64,000 nt of DNA from Hirudinaria manillensis (Eukaryota; Annelida; Clitellata; Hirudinida; Hirudinidae), in NCBI GenBank assembly GCA_034509925.1, contig CM067530.1:2697001-2761000 (forward strand), read 5' to 3'. The translations under genes and the position numbers were made by a program. Under the pieces are notes generated by a model. The model was not told the DNA's origin, did no database searches, and saw nothing but the letters and a program-made list of their open reading frames with translations. Of the stretch, positions 51,501 through 61,500 are shown piece after piece (the first letter of the stretch is position 1; every line of letters starts with the position of its first letter).

Positions 51501-53821
51501 GGCAGTTCTTTCCCAGCAGGTTGAAAATGAAGAAAAAGTTCTAGCATTTTATAGCCGTTCACTGTCTAAAGCAGAAAGAAACTATTGCGTGACCAGGAGA
51601 GAATTATTAGCAGCAGTAGAATCCATGAAACACTTCCAGAAATATCTTTTGGGCCAGCCGTTTTTGCTAAGAACGGATCACGCCTCTCTGAGGTGGCTGT
51701 TAAACTTTAAAAACCCAGAAGGTCAGATGGCGAGGTGGATTGAAAAACTACAGGGTTTTCAGTTCAATATTGAACACAGGAGAGGTCAAATACACAACAA
51801 CGCTGATGCGCTATCACGACGTCCTTGTCCACTTAACTGCAGACACTGCAACAACGCAGAGAAAAAACAGGAAACCGAAGAATGTCGACAAATTCGTATC
51901 ACGGCTCCCGAACCCTGGACGGAAAGCGGGTTACGAGATCTACAATTAAGAGACGAAGCACTTGCACCCATACTACAGTGGATGGAGGCCGGGGTGAAAC
52001 CAGATTGGCAACAGATAGCGGAGCACGGAGAAGTTACTAAGTCCTATTGGGCACAGTGGGATTCCTTGAGAATAAGTAATGGACTCCTACATAGGAAGTG
52101 GGAAACAGAGGATGGCACCGACTATCACCTTCAAATAGTACTCCCGAGATCTTGCGTCTCTGAGGTGTTACAAGAATTCCATAACGGAACCTCAGGCGGA
52201 CACCTAGGAGTGAATAAAACCATCAGGAAGGTGAGGGAGAGGTTTTACTGGTTGCACTACAAACAAGACGTTGAGGAGTGGTGTAGAAATTGCAATAATT
52301 GCGCAACCAGTAAAGGTCCTCAAAAGAAGACTAAAGGTCTAATGCAACCTTATAATGTGGGAGTACCATTTGAAAGAATAGCTTTGGATATTGCTGGACC
52401 ATTCCCTGCATCAAAGAAGGGAAATCGGTACATACTAGTGATCAGCGATTATTTCACCAAATGGACTGAAGCGTTTGCACTGCCAAATCAGGAGGCGGAA
52501 AATGTAGCTGATGCTCTCGTAAATAATTGGATTAGTCGATTCGGGGTGCCATTAGAGTTACATTCGGACCAAGGAAGGAATTTCGAGTCGAAAATATTTC
52601 AAGAGCTATGCGAAAACCTTGGAATCCATAAGACAAGAACCACTGCATTACATCCGCAATCGGACGGTATGGTCGAGAGATTTAACAGGACCATGGAACA
52701 GTATTTGTCAAAAATGGTAAGTGAACAGCAAGATGACTGGGACAGATACTTGCCACTTTTCCTTATGGCCTACCGGACAGCCGTGCATAAAACGACAGGA
52801 ATCAGTCCGTCGAAAATGACATTCGGGAGGGAGATTCGTCTTCCTGCCGATATGATGTTCGGAAGAGCAGAGGAACCTAAGTCGGCATGTGACTACGTTT
52901 CAAGCCTAAGAAATACACTTGCAGACACACATCAGGTTGCCCGGAAAAATATAAGTGTTAATAGCGATCAAGCCAAAGCGAGATACGATAGGCAAGCCAA
53001 TGATATAAGCTTTAAAGAAAATGAACTAGTCTGGCTATACAACCCCCAACGAAAAAAAGGGAAGTCGCCAAAGTTACAAAAAGATTGGGAAGGACCATAC
53101 CGAATCATAAAGAAAATAAACGACGTGGTATACCGCATACAGAAATCAGCAAGGACTAGAATGAAAGTGGTCCACAGCAATCGATTAGCAAAATATCACG
53201 GAGAAACAGAACAGCCTGTTCGGGACGAACAGATTTAAGGAGGGGGTAATGTTGGATCCCTGACATTAATTAATTAATTAAATAATTAATTAATTAAGTT
53301 TAGTTAATATTCAGAATCTTTTATTTCAAAGTCGTATCTAGCGATTCGAGTCATTAGGCAGTTCCGTCGGGACAAGCAATCGACCAAATCGTCCAGCCGT
53401 ATTTGCCATTAGTTAAATCCAATAAAGATATCCTTACGTTAATTAATTCATCAGACCCCGGGTTACAACAATAATACTAATTACGGTCGTAATCTTCGTC
53501 ATAGGCTCCCTCTAAAAGAGCTCTCCTTGTCAGTTTGCACTCCAAGTATTCAGCGGAAAACGATTTGATATCTTCTGGTCTGTGACACAAGATGGCTCTC
53601 TCCAGTTCCGTTATGAGCTCCACAAAAGCGGGCCTTATTCTGCCCATTCTCTTCCTGGTTTTTGCTATGGCCAATTCTTTCTTGCCATAATATTTCCTTT
53701 TATATTCTTTCTTAGCTTCTGGAGGTTTTTTCGGCTTTGTTGTCGCTGGATTCAGACGAATGTTGTCTTTGTTTGAGTTTTGGAGACATTCTATGTATTC
53801 CTCTAAAAGCCGTTTCTGAGT
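45594..53821 (-). CDS. RIIa-like domain protein with repeated PPxDxYHxxY motif (split by a gypsy element)
   Basis: Nine exons joined in phase: 53821-53485, 47695-47555, 47486-47289, 47184-47056, 46852-46721, 46461-46378, 46253-46092, 46030-45896, 45727-45594; 483 residues plus an unresolved N-terminus (an in-exon ATG at 53842 is possible). The first exon carries a basic region and then an RIIa/DPY-30-like helix pair (RIRPAFVELITELERAILCH, then RPEDIKSFSAEYLECKL), as in flagellar AKAP-binding proteins such as SPA17. A Glu run comes next, then about ten copies of a motif around IDPPPIDLYHPGY or EWSAADTPPIDIYHTGY, roughly one or two per exon. Likely a sperm-flagellum or cilium component. Intron 1 contains a complete Ty3/gypsy element. 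The repeat has no name that I know. Exons at 46.4-47.2 kb are near-copies of each other. Confidence 0.75.
46380..47232. repeat. Tandem genomic duplication of exon-intron units
   Basis: Units of about 330-350 bp carrying one repeat exon plus intron occur side by side: the block TTGGCTCTAAATGGTCACCT recurs at about 46074, 46704 and 47038, and CCATTTCTGAATCGT with GAAATAAGAAAGTA recurs at about 46603 and 46990. The exons inside encode nearly the same 44 residues. This shows how the protein motif array has grown. Confidence 0.8.
47925..48145 (+). repeat. 5' LTR of the gypsy element
   Basis: 221 bp, TG...CA boundaries, AT-rich first third (TTAATTAATTAATTAAATAA), AATAAA polyadenylation signal at about 48096. 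It matches the 3' LTR at 53250-53470 base for base as read by eye. Confidence 0.95.
48235..53238 (+). CDS. Gypsy gag-pol polyprotein with N-terminal SAP domain
   Basis: A single uninterrupted frame of 1667 codons. Order: SAP-type helix pair (about 5-43; DLRVPDLRRELRNRGLDATG), a repeated coiled region with (A/T)LRSDMTCGLD and LRSDNNV units (about 60-140), gag core, CCHC zinc knuckle CFRCNKPGHLAREC (about 435), aspartic protease DTGAST (about 515), reverse transcriptase with YLDDIIVV (about 932), RNase H starting near LDTDAS (about 1080), integrase HHCC finger and a DDE core (LDIAG, HSDQGRNF, ERFNR), then a C-terminal GPY-like module ending in VVHSNRLAKY. Gag and Pol are fused in one frame with no stop or frameshift. 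SAP domains bind DNA or chromatin; at the Gag N-terminus it could help nuclear targeting (inference). No envelope gene is present. Confidence 0.97.
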   Translation: MGPKILDDLRVPDLRRELRNRGLDATGLKAELQGRLEEWLLENNHDPSEYEFGVHKDWEAMICSIDALRSDMTCGLDTLRSDNNVLRSDMTCGLDALRSDNNVLRSDMTCGLNALRSDMKCDIDTLRSDMQSNNDILRSDVKSDIANFQISMDVLREEVKTDVANLISHTEQEMADLRKQVRAEIDALKEEQRKEREKFKKYNEPKLETCVREKTVKPPLFDGQGPWAVFRHQFETAAVSNRWTEEEKATELIMVLRGRAAELLQTMLHCKAYSEIAEAMERRFGNGHMLEVHKNELKNRTQKQGESLQELEADVRRLAYLAHPGQSTDFIENIVTDAFVDGIRDAETKMALKIHGIKASHEALAFAISIEAARASIQKSLNVKKIEAQENRGKEKDKDNDKDREMIKKIARQINDFSKPPRNLRFQEIDRRPRCFRCNKPGHLARECRTTFSKKQQYWREPYKSEKPEASDFKGQRSFQQTRNAPLVFHVTALGKGSSLEVKGKIGGKEYNLVIDTGASTSIVQPKLAGNSKVTTNNYKLKTATGELVPVQGTTTITVDLGGKSFEQEFMIANITDECILGLDFMRRYGISIDMKGGTLQQGTMEIPLNYGGTEIKDTFVKVLQDETIPAQSESLIWGGLEGDHTKFGIGAVEDQSGIGQGLLIGRALVRLNTGRVPLRVMNLSDQEQQIKAGTPVALCRNLERILTLDGSGNKHIKKDTMPKPLMDNLLKDLNKILQKEDYQQAEKLLSEFQDIMAEQDSPLGRTNLVQHQINTAGAKPIRQNPRPLPLATRANAKEMIKEMQDQGVIEPSNSPWSSPVVLVKKKDGSLRFCVDYRKLNEMTLKDSYPLPRIDDTLDTLSGSKIFSTLDLKSGYWQVELHPDDREKTAFSTGEGLWQFTVMPFGLCNAPATFERLMEHILRGLNWKVCLVYLDDIIVVGKTFGEHLDNLREVFSRIREAGMKLSPKKCSLFKKEVKYLGHIVSSEGVSTDPDKVEVVKNWPVPKNIQELQSFLGLCTYYRRFIANFSNIAKSLHELTIKGKPFIWNDSCEKAFGNLKEAMTTAPILAYPIPGLPFILDTDASNCGIGAVLSQQVENEEKVLAFYSRSLSKAERNYCVTRRELLAAVESMKHFQKYLLGQPFLLRTDHASLRWLLNFKNPEGQMARWIEKLQGFQFNIEHRRGQIHNNADALSRRPCPLNCRHCNNAEKKQETEECRQIRITAPEPWTESGLRDLQLRDEALAPILQWMEAGVKPDWQQIAEHGEVTKSYWAQWDSLRISNGLLHRKWETEDGTDYHLQIVLPRSCVSEVLQEFHNGTSGGHLGVNKTIRKVRERFYWLHYKQDVEEWCRNCNNCATSKGPQKKTKGLMQPYNVGVPFERIALDIAGPFPASKKGNRYILVISDYFTKWTEAFALPNQEAENVADALVNNWISRFGVPLELHSDQGRNFESKIFQELCENLGIHKTRTTALHPQSDGMVERFNRTMEQYLSKMVSEQQDDWDRYLPLFLMAYRTAVHKTTGISPSKMTFGREIRLPADMMFGRAEEPKSACDYVSSLRNTLADTHQVARKNISVNSDQAKARYDRQANDISFKENELVWLYNPQRKKGKSPKLQKDWEGPYRIIKKINDVVYRIQKSARTRMKVVHSNRLAKYHGETEQPVRDEQI
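53250..53470 (+). repeat. 3' LTR of the gypsy element
   Basis: 221 bp, identical to the 5' LTR as read. It ends 14 bp from the splice donor of the upstream host exon (donor at 53484-53483 on the minus strand). Confidence 0.95.
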
Positions 53822-53842
53822 CTGTAGCAAAAAAAAAAACAT

Positions 53843-54555
53843 TTAAAAAAACTATCTGCAATTGGTAAGTTAGAATAGCCATTTACTGTAAATTAGAAAA
53901 GTGGAATTTAAGAAATAAACCTTCAGTAATGTAATAAAAAAATCACCATTTAACCCATCAGAATTAGAGAAGCTGAAATAGATTCAACATAGGAAAAAAA
54001 GGAAAACTACTTCGTCGAATTGCCTTTAGTTTCATTTAGTTGTGGCTGCTTTATTAAATATCTGATATTCTCATACTCTAGTTAAGTCATTTTTGTTAAT
54101 TTAATGATCTGGCCTAGATCATCTGGGCTTAAAAAAATCAAACCTATGCTTATGCCTCTCTATCGCTTATCTTGTCACGTAGTGACTTGACATCTTGATA
54201 TAGCGTCTCGTAATCGATCTGCAGCGACAATTTTCTAGCGAAACCAAGAGTTGCAGCCAAACCAAATAATCTGACGGGCGCGTTTTCATAGAAATGAGGT
54301 TAATGAAATCACCAACCATTATGCCCACTAAAAGTTCATGTCGATCATAACCACAATCATTTTTACGTCACCACGAATGCTTTGCCATAGAATAATAAGT
54401 CGGTAATAAGATTTGCTGTTTTTATTTGTATTTCATTGTATAAAAATTAAACAAGGAACAAAATGCACAAATGTGAACTTCTGAATCAGAGAACCTTCTG
54501 CAGAACAGGAATTTTAATGAACCTAACAAAATATATTTGATTAAAATGTGTCTGA
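53843..54555. other. Gap between the two RIIa-repeat genes, with a short coding-like frame
   Basis: Must contain the first exon and promoter of the downstream RIIa gene, which I could not place. On the minus strand 54284-54153 encodes a coding-looking tail (NAPVRLFGLAATLGFARK ... DVKSLRDKISDREA then stop) without a start codon or clear acceptor. A second frame starting at an ATG near 54321 overlaps it. Possibly an exon of an unrecognised small gene; low certainty. Confidence 0.3.
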
Positions 54556-56054
54556 TCATTTTACTAATGTTTCACATGCAATTTGACATCCCGACTTGGA
54601 TGTTGTCTTCTTGTTATCTTTCCTGAAGTCTGTGAAGCTATTATGTGGAGTTATTGATGGCCTCTTTGGCTTGGTGTTTCCTCTCTCTAATTAAATGTAA
54701 ATCAAGAACGTCGTGATTAGAGTAATAAAATTTATCTTTCAGCGTTACCTACCCAGATAGATAACTAACCATTCTTTAACGATGTTCGGACGCGATAATC
54801 CACGTGACAGGTATCAATTGGTGGCGGATCAACTTCAGATATTTCCATGTCTGGTGAAATTTCTTCTAACAAACAGCGATCTTCACGAAGAATCGAAAAT
54901 CATTGCTTGAAATTAATCATTAATTGCGAAATTAAATCGTATTGAAATGGATGAACGTTTACCCATCCCATCTTCATATTCTATGTGAAACTGATCAATA
55001 GGAGGAACATCAGCTTTCGATTCCTCTAACAATGTCGTGGTTTCGTCAACAACTTTTTAGAGACAATAAAAGACTTATCAGATATACTTCGTGCTACATT
55101 TCGAACAACGCATCTTTGGTGAATTTACCAAATTTCTTTTTCCCAGGAAGTTGAAAAGCTCCTCGATATTTGGTTTGACAGGAATCATCCGGAGAGGGGT
55201 CAATAGACGATATATCCATTGGAACTCCAACCTCGTCCCGATATTTTGGTTCTAAGTAGAGTTTATGACATAGAGTTGTTATTAAAACTTGTAGTATGCA
55301 TTCTAAAACGAATAAATGAACGATCAAACTATTCACTGAGTTTCTCATTCCAAGTAGGCTTGATTGTTCCGGAATACTCCATGTGATAAATGTTTTCAGG
55401 GGACGGATCAACACCTGATTCTTTCAAGAAATACGCCAGCTCATCGATATTGCACAGGGCTGTCATACGTGTCAGTGATAATTGTTCAGTAAGTGATATA
55501 ATGAATAATCAGTATTGATATAAAATCAAAATATATCTTACCCTCTTCATCTTGAACTAGAAAAATATAAAAAATAGTTTAGGCAGTGGATAGTTGTGAA
55601 AATAACGTATGTAATGAATACGACCGAAGGGATACAAGTCTTCTCTGCGCATCTGATAACGTTTCAATATGCTCTCCTCCAGTCTTTTATCCAAGTACGA
55701 TGATATGCAGGAAGCCATTTCTTTAGGACGAGGCTTTACACCGATGACGAATCTCATGATATCTTCCAGTAACGAATCGAAGCCTACGGGAGCCATACTT
55801 TCGACGTGCATCTTGCGACAGCTTCTAGCGAGTTTAATTTTTTTTATTTTTTCCCACTTTTCGACTTCCTTTTCGATCTGGTTATTTTCGATCTCCATTT
55901 CTTTTTTCTCTTGAGGAGTCAAGTAACCCTTTCGTATGGAACGACTGCTACTAAGTGCTTTCGTTCTGCTGGCACTTCTCGTTCGAGTCTTCTTAAGCTT
56001 GAGGCTCGGCAGAAAGTTCAATGTGTTGTCGAACTTATAATCGCAGTTTGACAT
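54556..56054 (-). CDS. Second RIIa-like protein with PPxDxYHxxY repeats (tandem paralogue)
   Basis: Exons: 56054 to about 55620, a small 15-nt exon near 55555, then 55459-55337, 55251-55129, 55052-54963, 54865-54770 and 54686-54556, with phase kept across the last five. About 300 residues. After a Lys/Glu-rich helical lead (LTPQEKKEMEIENNQIEKEV) comes a divergent RIIa-like pair (MAPVGFDSLLEDIMRFVIG, then EMASCISSYLDKRLEES). Four copies of the same motif as in the neighbouring gene follow: VDPSPENIYHMEY, IDPSPDDSCQTKY, ADVPPIDQFHIEY and VDPPPIDTCHVDY. Two repeat exons are both exactly 123 nt. The shared order and motif mark it as a tandem duplicate of 45594-53821. The end of exon 1 is uncertain by about 10 bp. 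Confidence 0.7.
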
Positions 56055-56291
56055 TTTTAGGCAGATTTAAAATCGATTTATTGAGGAGTTGTGGGGAAAT
56101 CGACAGGGAAAATTCGAAAATCGAACCGGTTTGTGTGACGCGAAATAATGTTTGAAAATAAATAAGTAAAAGTAGATTTAAATAAACAATACGCTCGAGT
56201 AAATGCATGCTAGTGTGGAATGTTTCTAAATTTTGAGTCTTTATAAACCTTAAAATATTTTAAGGAATTTCTCTTTTGTCCATCATTTATT

Positions 56292-57845
56292 TCAACAAGT
56301 CATCGCTTCTTTCTTATTGCTTTCTTTTCTGGGAGCATTTTTTTGCGACTGGCTTCTGCTGTTGCTAGAGAATTGTCTCAATTCTTCCAATCTCTCTTGC
56401 TGGCGTCGTCTGTTGATCCTAAATGTGAAGATTAGACGTTTATATTGAATGTTTGAATAAAAAGCAAAACTCCCATTCATATAAATAAATTACACGTGCG
56501 AATCTCGTTCCTGGGGCCTGTTGTCAATTCTCGTCGTCGTCATGGCAACTACCAATTTGGACAAAAGTAGCTGATTGTTTCTCTCAATTAAAGCTTGATC
56601 TTCTTGTTGTTTCTGAATGATGTGTAAATACATGTTGATGAATCCTGAATATTATCTTAGATCTTAGCATCATTATAACAGAACCGCTTTAATTCTCTTA
56701 AAAGTTCATAGAGATTTAAAATTAAAAAATATAAATAAAAATAATACAAAGTGTATTATAAAAGATTGGTTAATTGATATTTGGTTACAAATGACATCAC
56801 TTGACGTTTGATTATAATTTAGTAAAAAAAATTGCAAGCTCTTTACGAACATACTTTTAACTTTTTCATATTGCAGTAGACATGGGGGTAGATTTTGGGA
56901 GGTCTGTTATCCACAACCGATTTCACCTGTGCAATCTGCAAGGATAAATCAACGATTAATCTGGTTCGAGAAGAAGTGGAAAGAATTAATCTAGCTATAA
57001 TTTATGATTAAACAAATACCTTTCTCCTATGAAGAAGATAGTTCGTGGTGTCTCTCCTCATCTGTTATTCACAAATGTAACATTACGCAACTAATGCTAT
57101 GAAAGTCACGAAATTAGTATGATTTAGAGGTATTTTCCAAAAATATAATGCTCACTCCTTGAATATTAACCGGATCCAGGCCGTACCTTGGGTATCTTGG
57201 CTCGTATTTTGGTTCTCTTTTCCTCCATCTTGCCGCACTAGAATTTGCAGACAGTTCAGAACCAGACGCTAGATGATTTCTGTTGATTTCACCTGCTTTG
57301 TTTTGCTCTTTATATTTCCTTGCCTTTACACTACTATCCACAGATCTGCTTCTCTGACTGCAAATTAATTGAAAATGATTCAATTTAAATGTAAACTGAC
57401 GTTTAGCATAACAGCATAAATGAATGATCGAACTAGCTCCAATTTATGAAGCATTCTATAAATCTTATTAAATTATCGTGTGGATAAATTGGAAAAATTA
57501 AAAGTAAAACTAGCACTATCAATGTTATTCTCTAAGACATGTTGTACGTCTAGTTATTTCAAACCTTCCACGCGACGAGGACCTCGAAACACTCCTTGAT
57601 CTCGAATAGGACCTGGATCTGCTTCTTGATCTCGAGACAGATCGGCTTGCAGGAGACCTCGATCTGCTTCTGCTACCTGACCTACTTCGTGCTCTCGACG
57701 ATCTTGATGTTGACCTAGACTTGCTCTTAGATCTGCTTCTACTGCTAGATTTGGTTCTTGACCTTTTGGTCGATCCACTTCTTCTCGAGTCAGATCTTGA
57801 ACTTGACCTGGATTTCGTTCTTCGTTCTTTGCTTTTTTGACTCAT
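56292..57845 (-). CDS. CFAP97-domain protein with N-terminal RS-rich region
   Basis: Six exons, 57845-57565, 57357-57156, 57061-57020, 56935-56855, 56612-56494 and 56418-56292, all in phase; 283 residues. The first 95 residues are almost pure Arg/Ser dipeptides, as in splicing RS domains. The C-terminal half carries the CFAP97/Hemingway pattern: VDNRPPKIYPHVYCNMKKLK, then QALIERNNQLLLSKLVVAM and a final basic helix INRRRQQERLEELRQ. CFAP97 proteins act in cilium and sperm-axoneme assembly. A penultimate donor reads CACGT|GTAATT, chosen because it preserves phase. The neighbours are also cilium-type genes. Confidence 0.8.
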
Positions 57846-58549
57846 ATCTGATTCGAGGGGCCTCCTACTGAAATATTCGGACGATTTGTAATCGAGTTAG
57901 TTTGATAAATCTAAATGAATTCTCATAATGCCACAGGATATTCTGAAAGTATGATCGTGTTGAGAGGCGACTAACTTCGATGTTTACTTATGTTAATCGA
58001 GACCACTCGGAGATAAATCTAGAAAACGGATATTTCGAAGGTCATCGTAAATGACAATAGAACGTGATCGAACTGAAATTGTAGCACTTGCTGGTTGCTA
58101 AGATTCCTGCGGCCTACGTTGACGCATGTCCTTAGTTACACAAAAACGTGGTTCTCGAATAAATGTTTCTTTTATTAATAAGAAATCATCTGATATCGAG
58201 TGCAATCGTCAATCACAACATGTTCAAAAACAACTTTTAACTAATATTAACTTTATTGCTATTTTTCTAAAAAATAGTATTTTAAAAGTCATTTCGAAAC
58301 ATCACGTAAATATGCAAATTATTAAATTTACTTTAAAATGATACCTTGAATCTTACCTTAAAAGGCCTTTACACAATTTCGTTGCTTGACTGGTGTTTTG
58401 TTGATGATTTCGGATTATTTTCTGGTTATTTTCTAATTTATATTAAGGTTTTGGCTATATCTTGACTGTGAAATTTTATCATGTATTTACCGACATCACT
58501 TTTAATTTAGATAAATTTTTTAAATGAAGTTCATAAATTAGCACCTAAG
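57846..58549. promoter_or_regulatory. Divergent intergenic region, CFAP97-domain gene / zinc-finger gene
   Basis: 704 bp between two genes transcribed away from each other, so it contains both promoters. AT-rich with no convincing TATA box or repeat. A 71-codon plus-strand frame at 58126-58341 has no domain and is probably chance. Confidence 0.4.
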
Positions 58550-61500
58550 ATGGAGGATTTGATACTTCAAGGTGTTAATAATAATAATTGCGGAAGCAAT
58601 TGTAAGGAGATGCATTGTTGTGAAAACATGAACGGTAGTTTTGATTTTAATGCTGACGATTATTTAAAGCAATCATACAGTAACTATTCAACAACTCTTA
58701 CAGGATTTATTAATAGTAAGTTTTTGTTATTTCTAATCTCATAGCAAACATAAAAAGAAGTCTAAAAGGCTTATATTTTTATCAGGCAACATAGACAGAA
58801 AAGATATATGGCCCAATAATAGGCTAGATTCACCTAGTAAAGGAGACACTTTGGTTGCTGATATTAGTTTTAAACATAGTGATTTGTCAGACCCATCTGG
58901 TCCTCGTAGTCACTTGTCCAATAAAGACCTGCAATCAAGCAAAGGTCAAGGAATTAGCAAACACAAAACAAATAAAAATCAGCCGGCAACAACATTTCAT
59001 GAAGATGGGCAAGTGGATTGCATATATGATCAAAAACAAAAAGATAATCCTCAAGTAATGACTAAAAATAATTATATGTGTGCCGTTCCATTCAATTGTA
59101 AATCTGTTTTAATTCGGCATGAGCTAAAATTTGTGTGATTATGTACAACAACTAGTATGAATTTTTGATTGATTTCAAATTTTTTTTGCCTTTAGGTTTA
59201 CAGTTTGAGAAGATCCACTAGAAAGTACACTTTATTTAAATTGTTGCAAATCATTATTACAAATAAATAAATTACATTGTGATTTTAAAAGCTATAAAAA
59301 GCATTTGGCTTGCTATCATTAGTGTGATGATTATCATTTTTCTAAATAAAAATTGTTTTGGCAGGATTGTCAGTCATTTGGGTATCAGATCTGCAGAAAA
59401 CAAGACAAACAGCCATATGAAAAATAAATTTGAGTGTCAAAAACACCAGGGTAATTACATGATTGGTTTAACTATAAAACATCCAAGATGAAATAAGAGT
59501 TGCAATTGATGCTGGCATTGTTTCAGTTATAATTCTGAATTTTATCATACCTACTTATTATTTATTACTGCCTAATTTAAATAATGTTTTCATGATGTTA
59601 TTAAAAATAATTACTAAAATTTCTATTCAGCAAGAAGGAGACCAAAAAGAGTGGGGAATATTGGAAATGTGAAAATGAAGCAAGAGGTCATGACCCTGAA
59701 GAAACAAGTGTGTGTCCTTCAAGATGAGATTGCTTATCTTAGGCAGAGGTTGAGGTTTGTCTCTCCATCACCAGACTTTCCCCTATCACCAAGCAAAAGG
59801 AAAGTATCCTCCCTTGATGGGGATACTGAAAGGGCTCCCCTCACTCCCCAAAGCGATGGATCTGCCAAGACTATCTGCCGTGCCTTGGTGCCTAATGGGA
59901 GGAAATACTCGACCTTCAGAAAATATTTTTGCCCGAAATGTACCAGATCTTTCAGCAGTTATAGATTGCTCTGCAGACATATTGGAGTCCATTTTGGTAA
60001 ATTGATTGGCAAATTGAACATAACATTGGTTGTGTCCGTGCCATTATTAATCTCTATTATAATTTATTTAACACGAGTCAGAATATTAAGTCTTAGGTTC
60101 TTAGTAAAGATGGGTTTTTTTCTGCTAGACATTACATCATTATCAATCTGGTTTTGATGGATTTAAAATTTATGATGGGATGGGGCATTATCCATCTGCT
60201 TCTTTATTCAAATTTCAGGCAAGAAGCCCTATGTCTGCAAAGTGTGTAGTAAGACATTTGGTCTTTCCAATCACCTGAATCTCCATAAAGTCACTCATTT
60301 AGGCAAGCAACATCAGCTTTATGAATCCTCAAAAGGGACCACTGACTCTGACCATGTGCCAACACTTTCAGATGCTGAGGTTGACTTTTGTTTGTTGCTG
60401 TCATAACCGGGTTTCGGGCTTTTAACATTTTTGTATTTGAGTGCGGTGTGTTCAATTTGCAGCTAAATTGAGTTTTGAATTGTTCAAGCTGTTGTTACGT
60501 TGGCAGGTGTTTGAAGATTATTCTTCTTCCCTATCTTTTGCTTTATTTTAATTATTCTTCAAATTTAAGAAATAAAACACTTGCTTCTCAAGTTTAACTA
60601 ACCCCAACTCCACAGGAGTATACCCTACAAGAATTATTTTTTAATCTACCCATTTATCTTTTAATCTGTTACACAACTTTTCAATCTTCATTACATGTTT
60701 CAGACAGTTCAAAATGAATGCAAGACTTGTGGAAAGAGATTCAGCCGTAGATGCCACCTCCTCAGACACTCCTTGATCCACTCTGAACACAGACCATTCT
60801 CTTGTAATGTATGCAACAAGAGATTCTTCAAGCCTGACCATCTCTCACGTCATGTGGTCGTTCACACAGGCAAGTAGCAACCATTCAGCTAGAGATCAAA
60901 GCCTACATAAAAAAAAGTATTAATAATGAAGGAGACTGCCCAAATCCAAAATATTATGACCATAAAATCCTCGACAGGCAGGAAACCATATCAGTGCAAT
61001 CAATGTCAGAAGTCGTACGTGACGAGCAGCAGCCTGAATGTCCACAAAATGACGCACTCAGGTGAACGACCGCACATGTGTGACGTCTGCGGTCTACGAT
61101 TCATCAGACATGCCCACATGGTCAGGCATTCCAAAGTGCACACGGGGGAGAAGCCCTTCTACTGCGAGTTTTGTGGCCGATCTTTCTCCAGACTCAACCA
61201 TCTGCAGAGACATCAGAAGCGCCACCCTGACAATTCAACGTTCAGGTAGTCTGCTTGCTATTCTTGGCCAAATATAAGAGCACAGGCACATTAAAACAAT
61301 TGCAAGATTCAATTGCAAAGTTGAACATAAAAGTAAATATGCAAAAATGAACTTATGCTAAAATACATTTTGTCTAATGTTAACAGATGCTACTTGTGTT
61401 CCTCAGAGCATGGAAACAAAGAGATCCTAAGAGAACATATTTTGACCCATGACATCCAAAAAATCTTGCCTTGTCCATGGTGTGGCTTGGAATTCAAATC

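Larger units (their letters stand above)
47925..53470 (+). mobile_element. Complete Ty3/gypsy LTR retrotransposon
   Basis: Two 221-bp LTRs (47925-48145 and 53250-53470), read by eye as identical, each start TGTTGG and end TTACAACA, and are flanked by the 4-bp repeat ATAA. A primer-binding site directly follows the 5' LTR (TTGGTGTCAGGAGTGGGATT, complementary to a tRNA-Leu-type 3' end), and a purine tract AAGGAGGGGG precedes the 3' LTR. One long gag-pol frame fills the interior. Identical LTRs, an intact frame and a clear target duplication imply a very recent insertion. It is in the opposite orientation to the host gene, in whose first visible intron it sits. Confidence 0.97.

Noticed and set aside
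48396-53180. Minus-strand frames inside the gypsy element
   Set aside because: Antisense shadows of the intact gag-pol frame, without family features.
59365-59449. Extra exon of the zinc-finger gene
   Set aside because: It has good splice signals but does not fit the phase of the preceding exon; kept out of the model though it may be used in another isoform.
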